Source: Bacillota bacterium (GTDB taxonomy: Bacteria; Bacillota; Bacilli; Paenibacillales; NBRC-103111). Taken from it: a stretch of DNA of 64,000 nucleotides. Within the stretch, counting starts at the first letter, position 1; every line of letters begins with the position of its first letter. The position numbers were made by a program, and so were the translations under genes. Positions 1 through 9,586 of the stretch are shown here, piece after piece. The notes beneath the pieces are model-generated. The model did not search any database. It saw only the letters and a list, made by a program, of their open reading frames with translations, and was not told where the DNA came from. The stretch spans positions 62,001 through 126,000 of the forward strand of contig JAEWIS010000023.1 in assembly GCA_023386955.1 (NCBI GenBank), written 5' to 3'.

Positions 1-2330
1 GTCAGGTGGATGTTCTGTTCGATAACGGCTTCACGAAAGCTAACGTTTCGTGGAACGGATATGATCCGGCCAGCTATGCCAATGAAGGTGAATTCGTAGT
101 CACGGGTAATATTACAGGCATCAGTTCGCAGGCACGCGTCACCGTATATGTGGTGAAATCACAGCCTAATAATAATGCGCTGACTGCAAGACCTACGGCC
201 AGCTTCTCCGGCGGTGACGGCTACCCGGAGGCATTGAACAACGGTTTCGATCCCAAGAGCTCAGCTGATTTTTCTCCCACCAAGGGAGCGGCGAACAGCG
301 CCTGGCATAACTGGGGGAAAGAAGGGGACCCTGCATGGATCATGTATCAATGGGATGAAGCGTTCCTGGTGTCGTCTATGGATGTGTATGTGTTCCGGGA
401 CGGCTCCGGAAATTTCCAGCCCACCGACATGAAGCTCCAGCTTCGTGATAATAACGGCAATTGGTATACGCCAAGAGCTGTGAGCGGGCTCGGAAATGCA
501 TTGAACAAATACAACATAACCACCTTTGAGCCTGCTTATATTACTGGAGCACGCCTTGATATGAAGCCCGTTGCCGTGGGTACCGGTATTCTGGAATGGA
601 AGGTCAACGGCTATACAAGCGGTGTGGACAAAACGGAGCTGGCAAAGCTATACAGCTATGCGGATACATTAAAGGCGGCTAACTTTACCGGTGAAGGTCT
701 GGCGCCCATAGCTGTCGCCAAGGCCAACGCATCCGCCGTGATGGGCAACAAGGCTGCTACAGAGGAGCTGGTTGCCCAGGCGATTACAAGGCTGCTGACC
801 GATCTGCGGCTGCTCACTCCGCGCGAGCATAATATGGCGTTTGCCGCCAGTGCTTCCGCCAGCTACACGTCATCCTGGGAAAGTCTCCCTGCAATCAATG
901 ACGGAAGAAAGGACACTGCCAATATCCCCCATTGGGGTACATGGGGCGTAACCAGCTCTGAGGAATGGGTGCAGTATGATTGGCCGCAGGGGGCGACCCT
1001 CCAAAGTTCAAATTTGATGCTGTGGACGGATAATGGCGGCATCCTTGGTCCCTCCAAAATCACATATTCGTACATTCCTAAGGATAGTGCAACGAATGCA
1101 TGGGTTACGGCAGGAACGGTAACCACCGGCATCGTCGTGAAGGATACTCCGGTGGGGGCCAACAATAGCTATACATTTACCCCTTCATTGGAGGTGAAGT
1201 CGCTGCGTGTTACGTTGACCAAGCAAGTACGGGACGGTAATGGTGTAGGGTTGTGGGAATGGGAGGTTTTCACCGGGGAGTCCAACCAGAACCAACCGGC
1301 ACCTGTGACACCGGCAGGGGTTGCACCGGCAGCCTTCAACGGCAGCGATGGAAAGCTCATTGGTGTGACGGTGAAAATGGAGTATAGAAAGGAAGGCACC
1401 GCAGAATATACTCCGGTTACTGGAGAGGAGGTCACTGATCTTGCTGCCGGCAAGTACTATGTCCGGTACATGAAGGCGGGTACACTCCAGGCCAGTCCGG
1501 ATAAGGAGGTTGTGATTCCAGAGGGCGAGAAGTCGCTTTCATACCGGCTGAGCGGGCCAGGCTCCGTACAGACGGGAGAAGCCTTCCAACTGGTTTATGG
1601 TTTGTCCAATGTAACCGGCAGTGTATATGCCAAATCCGTAACGGTCCATTACAATCCTGCGGAGCTGGAATTTGTAGACGTGAGCTCCTTGCTGGACGGC
1701 TTCAGCGTAGTGGGAAGTGTCTATGGTCCAGGAACGTACCGGGTTATCGAGGCAAGCACAGGCCCGTCTCCGGTGACCGGTACAGTGGATCTTCTTTCAT
1801 TGACCTTCAAGGCTATGCATCAGTCGGTTACGACGAGTGTTTATATGAGTGGAATCGTGCTGGGTGACCAGCTCGGCAATGAGCAGATCGTAAGCAATGG
1901 GAATTCCCACCAGATTACCATTGTTGCTCCGGATAAGACTGAGTTGTCGGCAATCCTCGCCGAGGCTTCAGAAGCTGCTGCCAACGCGAAGGTTCTGAAT
2001 CTGGATGCGCCGCGTTTTGGTTATTATCCGCAAAGTGCGATAGACGGCTTGAAGCATGCCATCGCTGCAGCCCTTGCGGTATCCGGTCAGATTGATGCCA
2101 CCCAAGCTCAGGTGGATCAGGCTCGCGACGCCCTCTCACAGGCGTTGATACAGTTCCGGGCTGAGGCCAGCCAACTGGCAAGTATCGGGGATTTGGCTAT
2201 TATTGCGGCAAACTACAACGCCACCAGCAGCTCCGCCAATTGGCAGTCCCTTCGCCTGTATGATACGGACGGCAACGGCAGGCTGGATCTATTCGATCTT
2301 GTTTTTATGGCGCGGCGCATACTTCATTAA
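1..2330 (+). CDS. Secreted multidomain glycan-binding protein with cohesin and dockerin (5' partial)
   Basis: The frame is open to the left edge, so this is the C-terminal part of a larger extracellular protein. A GTG at 6 is only the first possible start codon inside the window. Counting from that codon, the domains in order are the end of a bacterial Ig-like domain (about 1-50), a discoidin-like F5/8 type C domain (52-205), a helical FIVAR-like segment (210-275), a second discoidin-like domain (275-430), an Ig-like linker (440-525), a cohesin-type beta-sandwich (525-650), a second FIVAR-like helix pair (655-725), and a terminal dockerin-like pair. The second dockerin loop, DTDGNGRLDLFDL, has the full calcium-binding pattern; the first is degenerate. 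In known families such tails attach to glycoside hydrolases or lyases, but the catalytic part lies outside the window. The next gene encodes a wall-anchored cohesin protein, which suggests non-covalent docking at the cell surface. Confidence 0.85.
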   Translation, partial: QVDVLFDNGFTKANVSWNGYDPASYANEGEFVVTGNITGISSQARVTVYVVKSQPNNNALTARPTASFSGGDGYPEALNNGFDPKSSADFSPTKGAANSAWHNWGKEGDPAWIMYQWDEAFLVSSMDVYVFRDGSGNFQPTDMKLQLRDNNGNWYTPRAVSGLGNALNKYNITTFEPAYITGARLDMKPVAVGTGILEWKVNGYTSGVDKTELAKLYSYADTLKAANFTGEGLAPIAVAKANASAVMGNKAATEELVAQAITRLLTDLRLLTPREHNMAFAASASASYTSSWESLPAINDGRKDTANIPHWGTWGVTSSEEWVQYDWPQGATLQSSNLMLWTDNGGILGPSKITYSYIPKDSATNAWVTAGTVTTGIVVKDTPVGANNSYTFTPSLEVKSLRVTLTKQVRDGNGVGLWEWEVFTGESNQNQPAPVTPAGVAPAAFNGSDGKLIGVTVKMEYRKEGTAEYTPVTGEEVTDLAAGKYYVRYMKAGTLQASPDKEVVIPEGEKSLSYRLSGPGSVQTGEAFQLVYGLSNVTGSVYAKSVTVHYNPAELEFVDVSSLLDGFSVVGSVYGPGTYRVIEASTGPSPVTGTVDLLSLTFKAMHQSVTTSVYMSGIVLGDQLGNEQIVSNGNSHQITIVAPDKTELSAILAEASEAAANAKVLNLDAPRFGYYPQSAIDGLKHAIAAALAVSGQIDATQAQVDQARDALSQALIQFRAEASQLASIGDLAIIAANYNATSSSANWQSLRLYDTDGNGRLDLFDLVFMARRILH

Positions 2331-2397
2331 AAAAGAGGAGATCGGGTGGGGGATAACAGAAGTCATCCCCCATCTGACCAATTGGAGGAATGGCTCC

Positions 2398-4173
2398 ATG
2401 ATACGTCGACTTCTTACCCTTTGTATCGTTCTCATGCTGGGTATTACCGGAATCCTGCCGATAGCTGCCTTTGCGGAAAGCTCCCCTTCCTTTTCGTTGT
2501 CCGTCGACAAACCTTCACCCGCTTTGGGTGAGGAGATTCGCGTCGAGGTCAAGGGCAATCAGCTGACGGATCTGTTTGGGAATGAAGTGAATGTGACGTT
2601 CGATTCCAGCAGACTTGAATTTAAAGGTGCGGTTAGCAGTCCCGGGGGATACGCGATCACGCCCATCGTAAAAGAGAATACGATCCAGCTGGCTCATACC
2701 TTGGTGGGTGCCATACCCGGCCGAAGCGGGGACTTGACGCTGTATACCTTGACCTTCAAAGCAACATCCACAGGACCTGCCCCCATTCAATTAACAAGCT
2801 TGCAAATGCTGGACTCACAAATGGTGTCCAGATCGGTAACCAGCGGTGCGAAGGTGACTCCAGTCATTGGAAATACAAATACGGAGCCAACTCCAACGCC
2901 TACATCAACACCGACACCAACGCCGACGCCAGACTCCACACCAACATCAGCCCCGATACCAAACCCGGGTACAGTCCCGGCAGCTACACCTGGTTCCGGT
3001 GACGGGAATAGTGTGTTCGTAAAGCCGACGGTAAAGCTTGATCCTGTGAGCCTGACCGCCACCGCCGCTATCGACTCAGCGGTTTGGACCAAAACACTGG
3101 AGCAAGCCGGCAGTGCGAATAAAGAAATTCGCATTATCGTTGGGGACGTCCCGAAGGCGAAAGCCTATGTTCTGGAGCTGCCTTCGGAGGCGATTTCCAG
3201 GAAGAAAACGGACATCCGCATTCAAGTAGAAACGCCGATGGCCACAATCGTTCTTCCTAACGGCATGTTCCCGGGAGCGAATCTGCCTGCGTATGTGGGA
3301 CTTTATGTCGGGAGAGCGGACATCAACGGACTTAATGAGAGTATAAAGGCGGGAATCGGCAACCATCCCGTTATCGAGCTGGACATTCAGGCAGGCGTTG
3401 AGACGATTGCGTGGAGCAATCCTAACGCGCCGGTGACAGTGAGCATCCCATACAAACCAACAGCAAATGAGCTGCTTGAGCCGGAGCATATTGTAGTCTG
3501 GTATCTGGACGGCAGTGGCCAAGTCATCCCCGTTCCCAACGGTAAGTTTGATCCAAAGACGGGGCAAGTGACATTCTCGACAACCCATTTTGGCATGTAT
3601 GCAGCTGCCTTCGTAAAGAAGACATTTGATGACACCGCTTCGCTGGATTGGGCGGCCAAGCAGATTGAAGTGCTTGCCTCCAAAGGTATTATTAACGGTA
3701 TCTCGGAGACGCAATTCGATCCTGACCGCCAAATGACCCGTGCGGATTTCCTGCTGCTTTTGGCCAGAGTTCTGGAGCTGCAAGGAACTCCGGGAAGTCG
3801 CTTCACTGATGTGCAGGCGGAGGATTATTACGACGGAGCCCTGCGTATTGCCAGAGGCCTGGGCATTGTACAAGGAAGCGGAGACAATACATTCAATCCG
3901 CAAGCATCCATTACAAGGGAAGATATGATCGTCATGACGCATAGAGCGCTTAAGGCAGTAAAACGGACTTCCGGCGAAACAACAGCAGCTCAGGAACCAG
4001 CTTTATTTGCCGATATGGCGGAGGTTTCGGATTATGCACTGAACAGTGTCGTGGAGCTGAGCAAAATGGGCCTTATTCACGGCGATGGACAGGGCATTCA
4101 TCCGAAGAATTTGACCACCCGAGCTGAGGCGGCTGTATTGATTTACAATATTTATTATTTAGGAGTAAACTAG
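2398..4173 (+). CDS. Cohesin-domain protein anchored by three SLH domains
   Basis: This is a predicted surface protein of 591 residues. The ATG at 2398 is preceded by GGAGG at 2384-2388 and opens a clear signal peptide (MIRRLLTLCIVLMLG, cleavage near AFA-ES), so the open frame upstream of it, which overlaps the previous gene, is not used. Residues about 30-150 look like a cohesin beta-sandwich (SVDKPSPALGEEIRVEV, then FDSSRLEFKGAV). A Thr/Pro linker (TPTPTSTPTPTPTP) follows, then a beta-rich region, then three SLH repeats over the last 180 or so residues (GIINGISETQFDPDRQMTRA is typical). SLH domains bind pyruvylated secondary wall polymer. The architecture resembles a one-cohesin anchoring scaffoldin. 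It lies 67 bases downstream of a protein with a dockerin-like tail, so the two may be partners; this is inference. Confidence 0.85.
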   Translation: MIRRLLTLCIVLMLGITGILPIAAFAESSPSFSLSVDKPSPALGEEIRVEVKGNQLTDLFGNEVNVTFDSSRLEFKGAVSSPGGYAITPIVKENTIQLAHTLVGAIPGRSGDLTLYTLTFKATSTGPAPIQLTSLQMLDSQMVSRSVTSGAKVTPVIGNTNTEPTPTPTSTPTPTPTPDSTPTSAPIPNPGTVPAATPGSGDGNSVFVKPTVKLDPVSLTATAAIDSAVWTKTLEQAGSANKEIRIIVGDVPKAKAYVLELPSEAISRKKTDIRIQVETPMATIVLPNGMFPGANLPAYVGLYVGRADINGLNESIKAGIGNHPVIELDIQAGVETIAWSNPNAPVTVSIPYKPTANELLEPEHIVVWYLDGSGQVIPVPNGKFDPKTGQVTFSTTHFGMYAAAFVKKTFDDTASLDWAAKQIEVLASKGIINGISETQFDPDRQMTRADFLLLLARVLELQGTPGSRFTDVQAEDYYDGALRIARGLGIVQGSGDNTFNPQASITREDMIVMTHRALKAVKRTSGETTAAQEPALFADMAEVSDYALNSVVELSKMGLIHGDGQGIHPKNLTTRAEAAVLIYNIYYLGVN

Positions 4174-4188
4174 CCTAATATGAATGCA

Positions 4189-4219
4189 CAAAAGGCTCTT
4201 TATATGAAGAGCCCTTTTG
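4189..4219 (+). terminator. Intrinsic terminator after the cohesin-SLH gene
   Basis: AAAAGGCTCTT pairs with AAGAGCCCTTTT across a short TATATG loop, followed by a T-rich run. It sits 15 bases after the stop codon. Confidence 0.75.
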
Positions 4220-4456
4220 TTGCAGTCTATGCAGGAGAAGGATCTGAAGGCGTAGCTTTGTAGTGCTAGAGTAGCTTGTATGTATACGAAATAGTCCATT
4301 AGTTTACAAAGTTCGCCAAACATTGGTGAAACCGTTGCCATGATCCTGTTTTTGGGATATTATTCTTACATTACTTCCTCAATTTGGGTCGAATTTTCGG
4401 GGCTCATGCTTGTTTTGGGAGAATAATAGGGTAGTATCATCCACTGGAGGAGAACA

Positions 4457-7400
4457 ATGGCAGGTAAACAAGGTCGAAGGCAGGTTAGCATACTCCTGGT
4501 TTTTGTGCTGCTGGCCACTATGCTGATGCCAGCTATGGCATACGGCGCGGAAGCTTCGCTAATGGATATTAGCGGCTCTTACGCACAGAAGGAAATTCAA
4601 AGTTTGGTCCAGCAGGGAATTGTCAATGGTTATGGGGACGGGACATTCCGGCCTGAGCAAGCCATGACCCGGGCGGAATTCGCCAAGATTCTTTCGCTTG
4701 CGCTTGGTTTACAGGAAAAGCCGGAAGCGGCCGCCCCGTTTGGCGATGTGGCTGCAGCAAGCTGGTACAACGGGTATGTAGGAGCCATTACTGAGCTCGG
4801 CATAACAGAAGGAACCTCGCCCGGCATGTTTTCCCCCGACAGCCCGGTAACCCGGGAAGCGCTGGTTGTGTTTTTTATGCGGGCCCTGGATTTGGAGAAA
4901 ACCGCAAGCCAGCTTCCTGTCCATACTGATTTGGCTGACCAGAACAAGATTTCCGATTGGGCCCAATCCGCTGTTTCCCTGGCTTACAAGATTGGGTTTA
5001 TTAATGGGGTTGAACAAAACGGAGCCATATCCTTTCATCCCCAAGACCATGCGGAAAGACAGGCTCTGGCCCGATTGACGTATGAGTTCATACATAATAA
5101 GCACGTATTCGTGGAGAAAGCTCAAATCCTGGCCGCAACCGAAGTACCATCACCGGTTTCGAAGGTTGAAGCCATTACCAATACTACGGTTGAAGTGAGC
5201 TTCTTCAATGAACCTGAGGGTATAGACTTATCCGACTTTGCTTTCGCTGGGCTGAAAATTTTGAAGGCTGAGCGCAAACCAGGAAACAAGACCCTCGTCG
5301 TATTAACCACCGAACCGCAAGCTGCCGGCACGGTTTATCCCCTGATCTACAAAGGCCTGAACAGCATGAAGTCCTTCACCGGCATGACAGCCTTCGCCGG
5401 CGGGGGTGGTCCGGGTCCAATCGGAGGCAGCGCCTCTACATTGACCGACACAGAGAAGCTCAATAAGGGCGGCACCTACACTTCTTTAACGATTAAATCC
5501 TCCGGTACCTTGGGCCCTGCCAGCGGTTTAACTGTCATTACCGGCACACTCACTCTTGACCCCGGTGAAAACGGTGAGATCACATTGCGCAATGTGGAGG
5601 CGGACCGGATTGAGGTACTGTCCGGCAGCCCGGACACCATCAAACTCCAAAATACCATCATCAATACCTTGAAAATAGCCTCCACGAATCAAAGTCATCC
5701 TACCCGGATTGAAACTCTTGACGGATCGCTGATTACAACAACACTTATCCAATCCAAAGCTATCATTGAATCTACTGCCGGCAGTCTGGGCATGATCCAG
5801 ATCGGCTATGGAGCAGCAGGTCAGGAAGTGGAGCTTCGCGGAACCATTAAAGGCAATATTACCGTAGATAGCGCCAGCACCCAAATTAAAATCGCTGCAC
5901 CGAAGGAAGGCGGTGTCACCTCTGTCTCAACGCTTCAAGTAGGCAAAGAGGCCTCCATCGACGTAGCTGATGGTGCAACTTTGGGCAATATTAGCATTAC
6001 TTCTTCTCATGCAGCCATTGAACTGGCAGGTAAAGGCCAGATCAACCAAGTAACAGTAGCCAAGGAAGCCGAAGGCGCAACACTCAACCTGTCCACTGCC
6101 AACATTACCAGTCTGCGGCTTGAGGCCAACGTGAAGCTGGAAGGTGATGCAGCCACCATCGGGGCTGTCCCCATTGTTGCCGCTCCTGGAGTATCCGTAG
6201 ACGTGTCTGCCGGCGTCCTGGTTGAACTTAAAGCGAATATGGCGGCAGCCATAGGGGGAATCGGTGAGGTAACAGAATATTCCTCCCTGCAGGATGCCCA
6301 CATTCAGGCTGCGGAAATTTTGTTCAATAATGCCCTTGTCCTGGGGATCGATTCGCAGGAAATTGCGGGTTATGAACCCATACTGCAGAGCGCCAAAGAG
6401 ACAATTACTGTTTATGCCCTAAAGGCAGCAGTTAATCTGCTGAAAATTAAATATCACGAGAACGACAGCCAGGCATCTGTTTCCCATGACATTACTCTTC
6501 CGGTAACCGATCCGGCTACGGGAGTCACTATTACCTGGAAAACCTCGGATGCTTCATTAATTACAAGCAGCGGAGTTGTTACCCGCCCTGCAATCGGATC
6601 GGCTGATGCTGCCGTTGTATTGACGGCAACCTTGGCCAAAAACAACAAAACGGAAACCATAACCCTCCATATTACCGTCGCGGCGCTGCAGCCTGCGGCA
6701 GAGCTGGTAGCTCTCTTAGTTGAGCCGAACCAGTTGTCACTGGATAAAGGGGAAAGCCGTGACCTGAAGGTTTTCGGCAGCTATTCCGACCACACCTCAA
6801 CTTTATTAATCGGCAAGGCCGCGTTTGTCAGCACCGATCCCATGATTGCAACGGTCACCTCCGCAGGAACTGTAACAGCTCTGTCTGGAGGAACTGCAGA
6901 AATCATCGTCTCCTGCATGGGGTTATCTGAACGTATAAGCGTCACTGTGAAAGCGCCTTTTGAGATCCATTTGAAGGCTGAAGCAGGAAACCGGGAAGCC
7001 GCTTTATATTGGACTTCCATTGGTGATGGGGTGACTTATCAGGTATACCATTCCAGAAGCAGCGGTTCGTATGAAATCCCGTTGGTTACTGTCCAAAGCG
7101 TGACCTACACAGCAAAGGGGCTTTTGGAAAACACGGATTACTATTTCATGGTAAAAGCCTGGACAGGCGGCATTGCCTATACCTCCAATGAAGTGCATGT
7201 TGTTCCGACGGATGGAACAGTGCTTCAAACGGCCAAGCCTGTTGTGTCCGGAGCCATTTACCCCAATGGATTTGAATTATGGGGAACAGCGGAGGGCGCT
7301 GCCGAAAATAAGTCAACGGAAATTTTCCTATCCAAGCGGGACGGTACTTCAGTAGCTTATGGCTGTGCAGCTTCTTCAGGGAAGTTCGAACTTTCAAGCG

Positions 7401-9445
7401 TTAATCTCCTTTTCTACAATAGAAGCCTTACTGCCGGTGAAGAGGTTTTGGTCACTGCCAGGGCCTACGGAAAAATCACCAGCGAGCCGGTTATTCTGAC
7501 TGTTCTGCCGACAACGGGAGAAACAGCCATACCGGTCATTACAGACGTTGTGAATGAAGTATCCAATATTACCGGAACAGCTGAGCCGGGGGCAGCAGTC
7601 CATATGGAATACAGATATGTCCCGGTTGAACCGGGAACCAGTGATGGCGGTTCAAACGGAGTTGGAGAGAGATTTACGAGAATTGCCGCTGTCAAGGCTG
7701 CTTCAGACGGACGTTTTACGTTCCATGGCTATGAGGGCCAATTCGAAATAGGCGAGAGATTGACCATTACTGCTGCCGCATTGGGCAAAGCTACCAGCCA
7801 GCCGGTTCAACTAATTGTCCAACCTGCACCACAAGCGGTAACGCCAACAGTTTCTGGTTCAGTTTACACTAACGGCTGGAAACTGAACGGTTCTGCCGAC
7901 CCCGTCGAAGGAAATGACTACGCCTATGTGTCACTTTGGACGAAAAACGGCTTTAATCTCAGCTCGGCGAGCGTTAGAGAAAATGGATCTTTCACCATGG
8001 AAGGTATTAACTATACCGATATCAATGTAACCCCCGGTGAATCGCTCTATCTTGTCTTTCATAAATATGGAATGAAAAAGAGCGAGCCGGTTGAGCTTAT
8101 TGTCCAAGCTGCCGGTGTTAAGACCGCCGTGGTTATGCTGGATGTAACAAATGAGCTGCTGGTCAGCGGCTGGGCAGAGTTCAGCTCCTATGTTACCATT
8201 GTCGGCGGTACGGACTTCAAGCAGACGATTGCCGCCTCATCTACTACAGGTGCCTTCACCCTGCCGCTTCCCGAGGGCTATTTTAAAGAAGGTGACAAAC
8301 TGGCTATTACGTCAACTGTAATCGGGCAAACAACAAGCGATCCTGTTTGGGCCACCCTTCAAGCCGCTCCTGTAACAGCAACGCCTACTGTTAGTGGAAC
8401 GGTATACAGTAATTTCATGCAATTGTCAGGAACAACTGAAGCTATGCCTGCCAATGCTCATACCATCATCCGGTTGTCCAAGCCTGATGGAGGCACGGTC
8501 TATTACGGGTATCAGGGTTCAGACCGGTTTATGTTGCAGGATTTCCTGGATTCTAACACTCTTTTGCCGGAGGGAATGGAGCTTCTGCTTACCGCCCAAA
8601 CCCTTGGCAAGAAAAAGAGTGCTCCGGTTCGTGTTATGGTTCAGGCTGTAAACGGACAAACAGCCCAGCCGGTCCAAGTGGATGCTAAGGAAGCGTTGAT
8701 TACAGGAAAAGCGGAGCCAGGTGCCTTTGTCCAACTCCAATATGCCCGAAACGGCGGAATTTCCAGAAGTATGGTCATAGCCTCTTCTGATGACGGCAGC
8801 TTTTTATTTGTTACATCTTGGGATAATTTGCAGGCAGGAGACACAATCACGATTATTGCATTAACTTCCGGTAAAGCAGCCAGCGATCCGGTGCAGGTTG
8901 TAGTTCAGGCTTCGGCAAAATCACCAACCCCGGTAGTTGCCGGTACGATCTATACCAATGCGTTGACGTTAAGTGGAACAACCCATCCTATTGATGATAA
9001 CATCACTGTGTATGTCACAACCGTCACAGGAAGCTACGTAATGGCTATCGGGGTCTACAGGGGTCAATTCTCTGATAGCAGCCTTATAGACCAGATACTG
9101 GTTCCCGGTCAAGAGCTTCTAGTGACATCACAAGCAATGGGCCTTAAGAAGAGCGACCCGGTTCGGTTGACCGTACGGGCCACTGAGGGCCAAACCTCTG
9201 CTCCGAGCTATACAGGATTAAATGAGTCTAACTGCTTCATTGGAACCGCAGAACCAGGAGCCCTTGTGAAGTTGATGAACGACACCCGAAATTGGAACGG
9301 CAGAACCATTGCTTCAGCCTCCGGTACGTATTCTATATATGTTCCTGCAGAATTGCTTAAGCTGGGGGATCAACTGTCCCTCACCTCCACTGTGTTAGGT
9401 AAAGCGACCAGCGATACCGTTCACATTACAGTGATTGGCGATTAA
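4457..9445 (+). CDS. Large SLH-anchored surface protein with Ig-like and fibronectin-like repeats
   Basis: This is a 1662-residue predicted S-layer-associated protein. The ATG follows TGGAGGAG (4445-4452) and opens a signal peptide ending near MAYGA. Three SLH domains occupy roughly residues 38-212 (GIVNGYGDGTFRPEQAMTRA is the first). Residues 300-560 are rich in short T/I/V/G strands and look like a beta-helix or beta-solenoid. Then come two bacterial Ig-like domains (about 670-840; the second has SLDKGESRDLKVFGSYSD, a Big_2 hallmark), a fibronectin type III-like domain (about 840-920), and eight modules in an A-B-A-B order to the C-terminus. No catalytic motif is recognised. A role as adhesin or wall-associated structural protein is inference from architecture. 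It stands alone between two terminators. Confidence 0.85.
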   Translation: MAGKQGRRQVSILLVFVLLATMLMPAMAYGAEASLMDISGSYAQKEIQSLVQQGIVNGYGDGTFRPEQAMTRAEFAKILSLALGLQEKPEAAAPFGDVAAASWYNGYVGAITELGITEGTSPGMFSPDSPVTREALVVFFMRALDLEKTASQLPVHTDLADQNKISDWAQSAVSLAYKIGFINGVEQNGAISFHPQDHAERQALARLTYEFIHNKHVFVEKAQILAATEVPSPVSKVEAITNTTVEVSFFNEPEGIDLSDFAFAGLKILKAERKPGNKTLVVLTTEPQAAGTVYPLIYKGLNSMKSFTGMTAFAGGGGPGPIGGSASTLTDTEKLNKGGTYTSLTIKSSGTLGPASGLTVITGTLTLDPGENGEITLRNVEADRIEVLSGSPDTIKLQNTIINTLKIASTNQSHPTRIETLDGSLITTTLIQSKAIIESTAGSLGMIQIGYGAAGQEVELRGTIKGNITVDSASTQIKIAAPKEGGVTSVSTLQVGKEASIDVADGATLGNISITSSHAAIELAGKGQINQVTVAKEAEGATLNLSTANITSLRLEANVKLEGDAATIGAVPIVAAPGVSVDVSAGVLVELKANMAAAIGGIGEVTEYSSLQDAHIQAAEILFNNALVLGIDSQEIAGYEPILQSAKETITVYALKAAVNLLKIKYHENDSQASVSHDITLPVTDPATGVTITWKTSDASLITSSGVVTRPAIGSADAAVVLTATLAKNNKTETITLHITVAALQPAAELVALLVEPNQLSLDKGESRDLKVFGSYSDHTSTLLIGKAAFVSTDPMIATVTSAGTVTALSGGTAEIIVSCMGLSERISVTVKAPFEIHLKAEAGNREAALYWTSIGDGVTYQVYHSRSSGSYEIPLVTVQSVTYTAKGLLENTDYYFMVKAWTGGIAYTSNEVHVVPTDGTVLQTAKPVVSGAIYPNGFELWGTAEGAAENKSTEIFLSKRDGTSVAYGCAASSGKFELSSVNLLFYNRSLTAGEEVLVTARAYGKITSEPVILTVLPTTGETAIPVITDVVNEVSNITGTAEPGAAVHMEYRYVPVEPGTSDGGSNGVGERFTRIAAVKAASDGRFTFHGYEGQFEIGERLTITAAALGKATSQPVQLIVQPAPQAVTPTVSGSVYTNGWKLNGSADPVEGNDYAYVSLWTKNGFNLSSASVRENGSFTMEGINYTDINVTPGESLYLVFHKYGMKKSEPVELIVQAAGVKTAVVMLDVTNELLVSGWAEFSSYVTIVGGTDFKQTIAASSTTGAFTLPLPEGYFKEGDKLAITSTVIGQTTSDPVWATLQAAPVTATPTVSGTVYSNFMQLSGTTEAMPANAHTIIRLSKPDGGTVYYGYQGSDRFMLQDFLDSNTLLPEGMELLLTAQTLGKKKSAPVRVMVQAVNGQTAQPVQVDAKEALITGKAEPGAFVQLQYARNGGISRSMVIASSDDGSFLFVTSWDNLQAGDTITIIALTSGKAASDPVQVVVQASAKSPTPVVAGTIYTNALTLSGTTHPIDDNITVYVTTVTGSYVMAIGVYRGQFSDSSLIDQILVPGQELLVTSQAMGLKKSDPVRLTVRATEGQTSAPSYTGLNESNCFIGTAEPGALVKLMNDTRNWNGRTIASASGTYSIYVPAELLKLGDQLSLTSTVLGKATSDTVHITVIGD
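7231..9442 (+). repeat. Four A/B pairs of Ig-like modules inside the SLH protein
   Basis: Modules alternate. Type A starts with P-V-SG-x-IY-x-N and ends in KKS-x-PV; copies begin near 7231, 7832, 8370 and 8918. Type B carries a GTAEPGA-like motif and ends in GKA-S-x-PV; copies begin near 7517, 8110, 8650 and 9184. Each module is about 90-100 codons. The protein repeats are clear while the DNA copies have diverged, so the duplication is old or the copies are under diversifying pressure. Confidence 0.8.
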
Positions 9446-9454
9446 CCATTAAAG

Positions 9455-9493
9455 GGCTGCCCTGTACCGGTAACATATCCGGTTGGGGCAGCC
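9455..9493 (+). terminator. Stem-loop after the large SLH gene
   Basis: GGCTGCC (9455-9461) pairs with GGCAGCC (9487-9493), with an inner ACCGG/CCGGT pairing. The following tract is not T-rich, so this is a weak or factor-assisted terminator at best. Confidence 0.5.
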
Positions 9494-9518
9494 TATTCAA
9501 TTGTCAAAAAGGAATTTT

Positions 9519-9548
9519 GGTATAGTATAAATGGAATGTTCCATATAT
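9519..9548 (+). promoter_or_regulatory. Promoter-like 30-bp element, copy 1
   Basis: The sequence GGTATAGTATAAA is followed by TGGAATGTTCCATATAT. It contains a TATAGTATAA -10-like stretch and the dyad ATGGAA-TG-TTCCAT, 38 bases before the start codon of the ABC exporter. A copy differing at one of 30 bases lies at 21220-21249 before an unrelated gene. A TTGTCA at 9501-9506 could serve as a -35 box. Confidence 0.6.
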
Positions 9549-9586
9549 AATTTCATTAAAATGGGATTAAGAATAGGTGGATATTC

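Noticed and set aside
7231..9442. DNA-level tandem repeat or phase-variable region
   Set aside because: The repeats are clear in the protein but the DNA copies are too diverged for slippage, and no frameshift is present.
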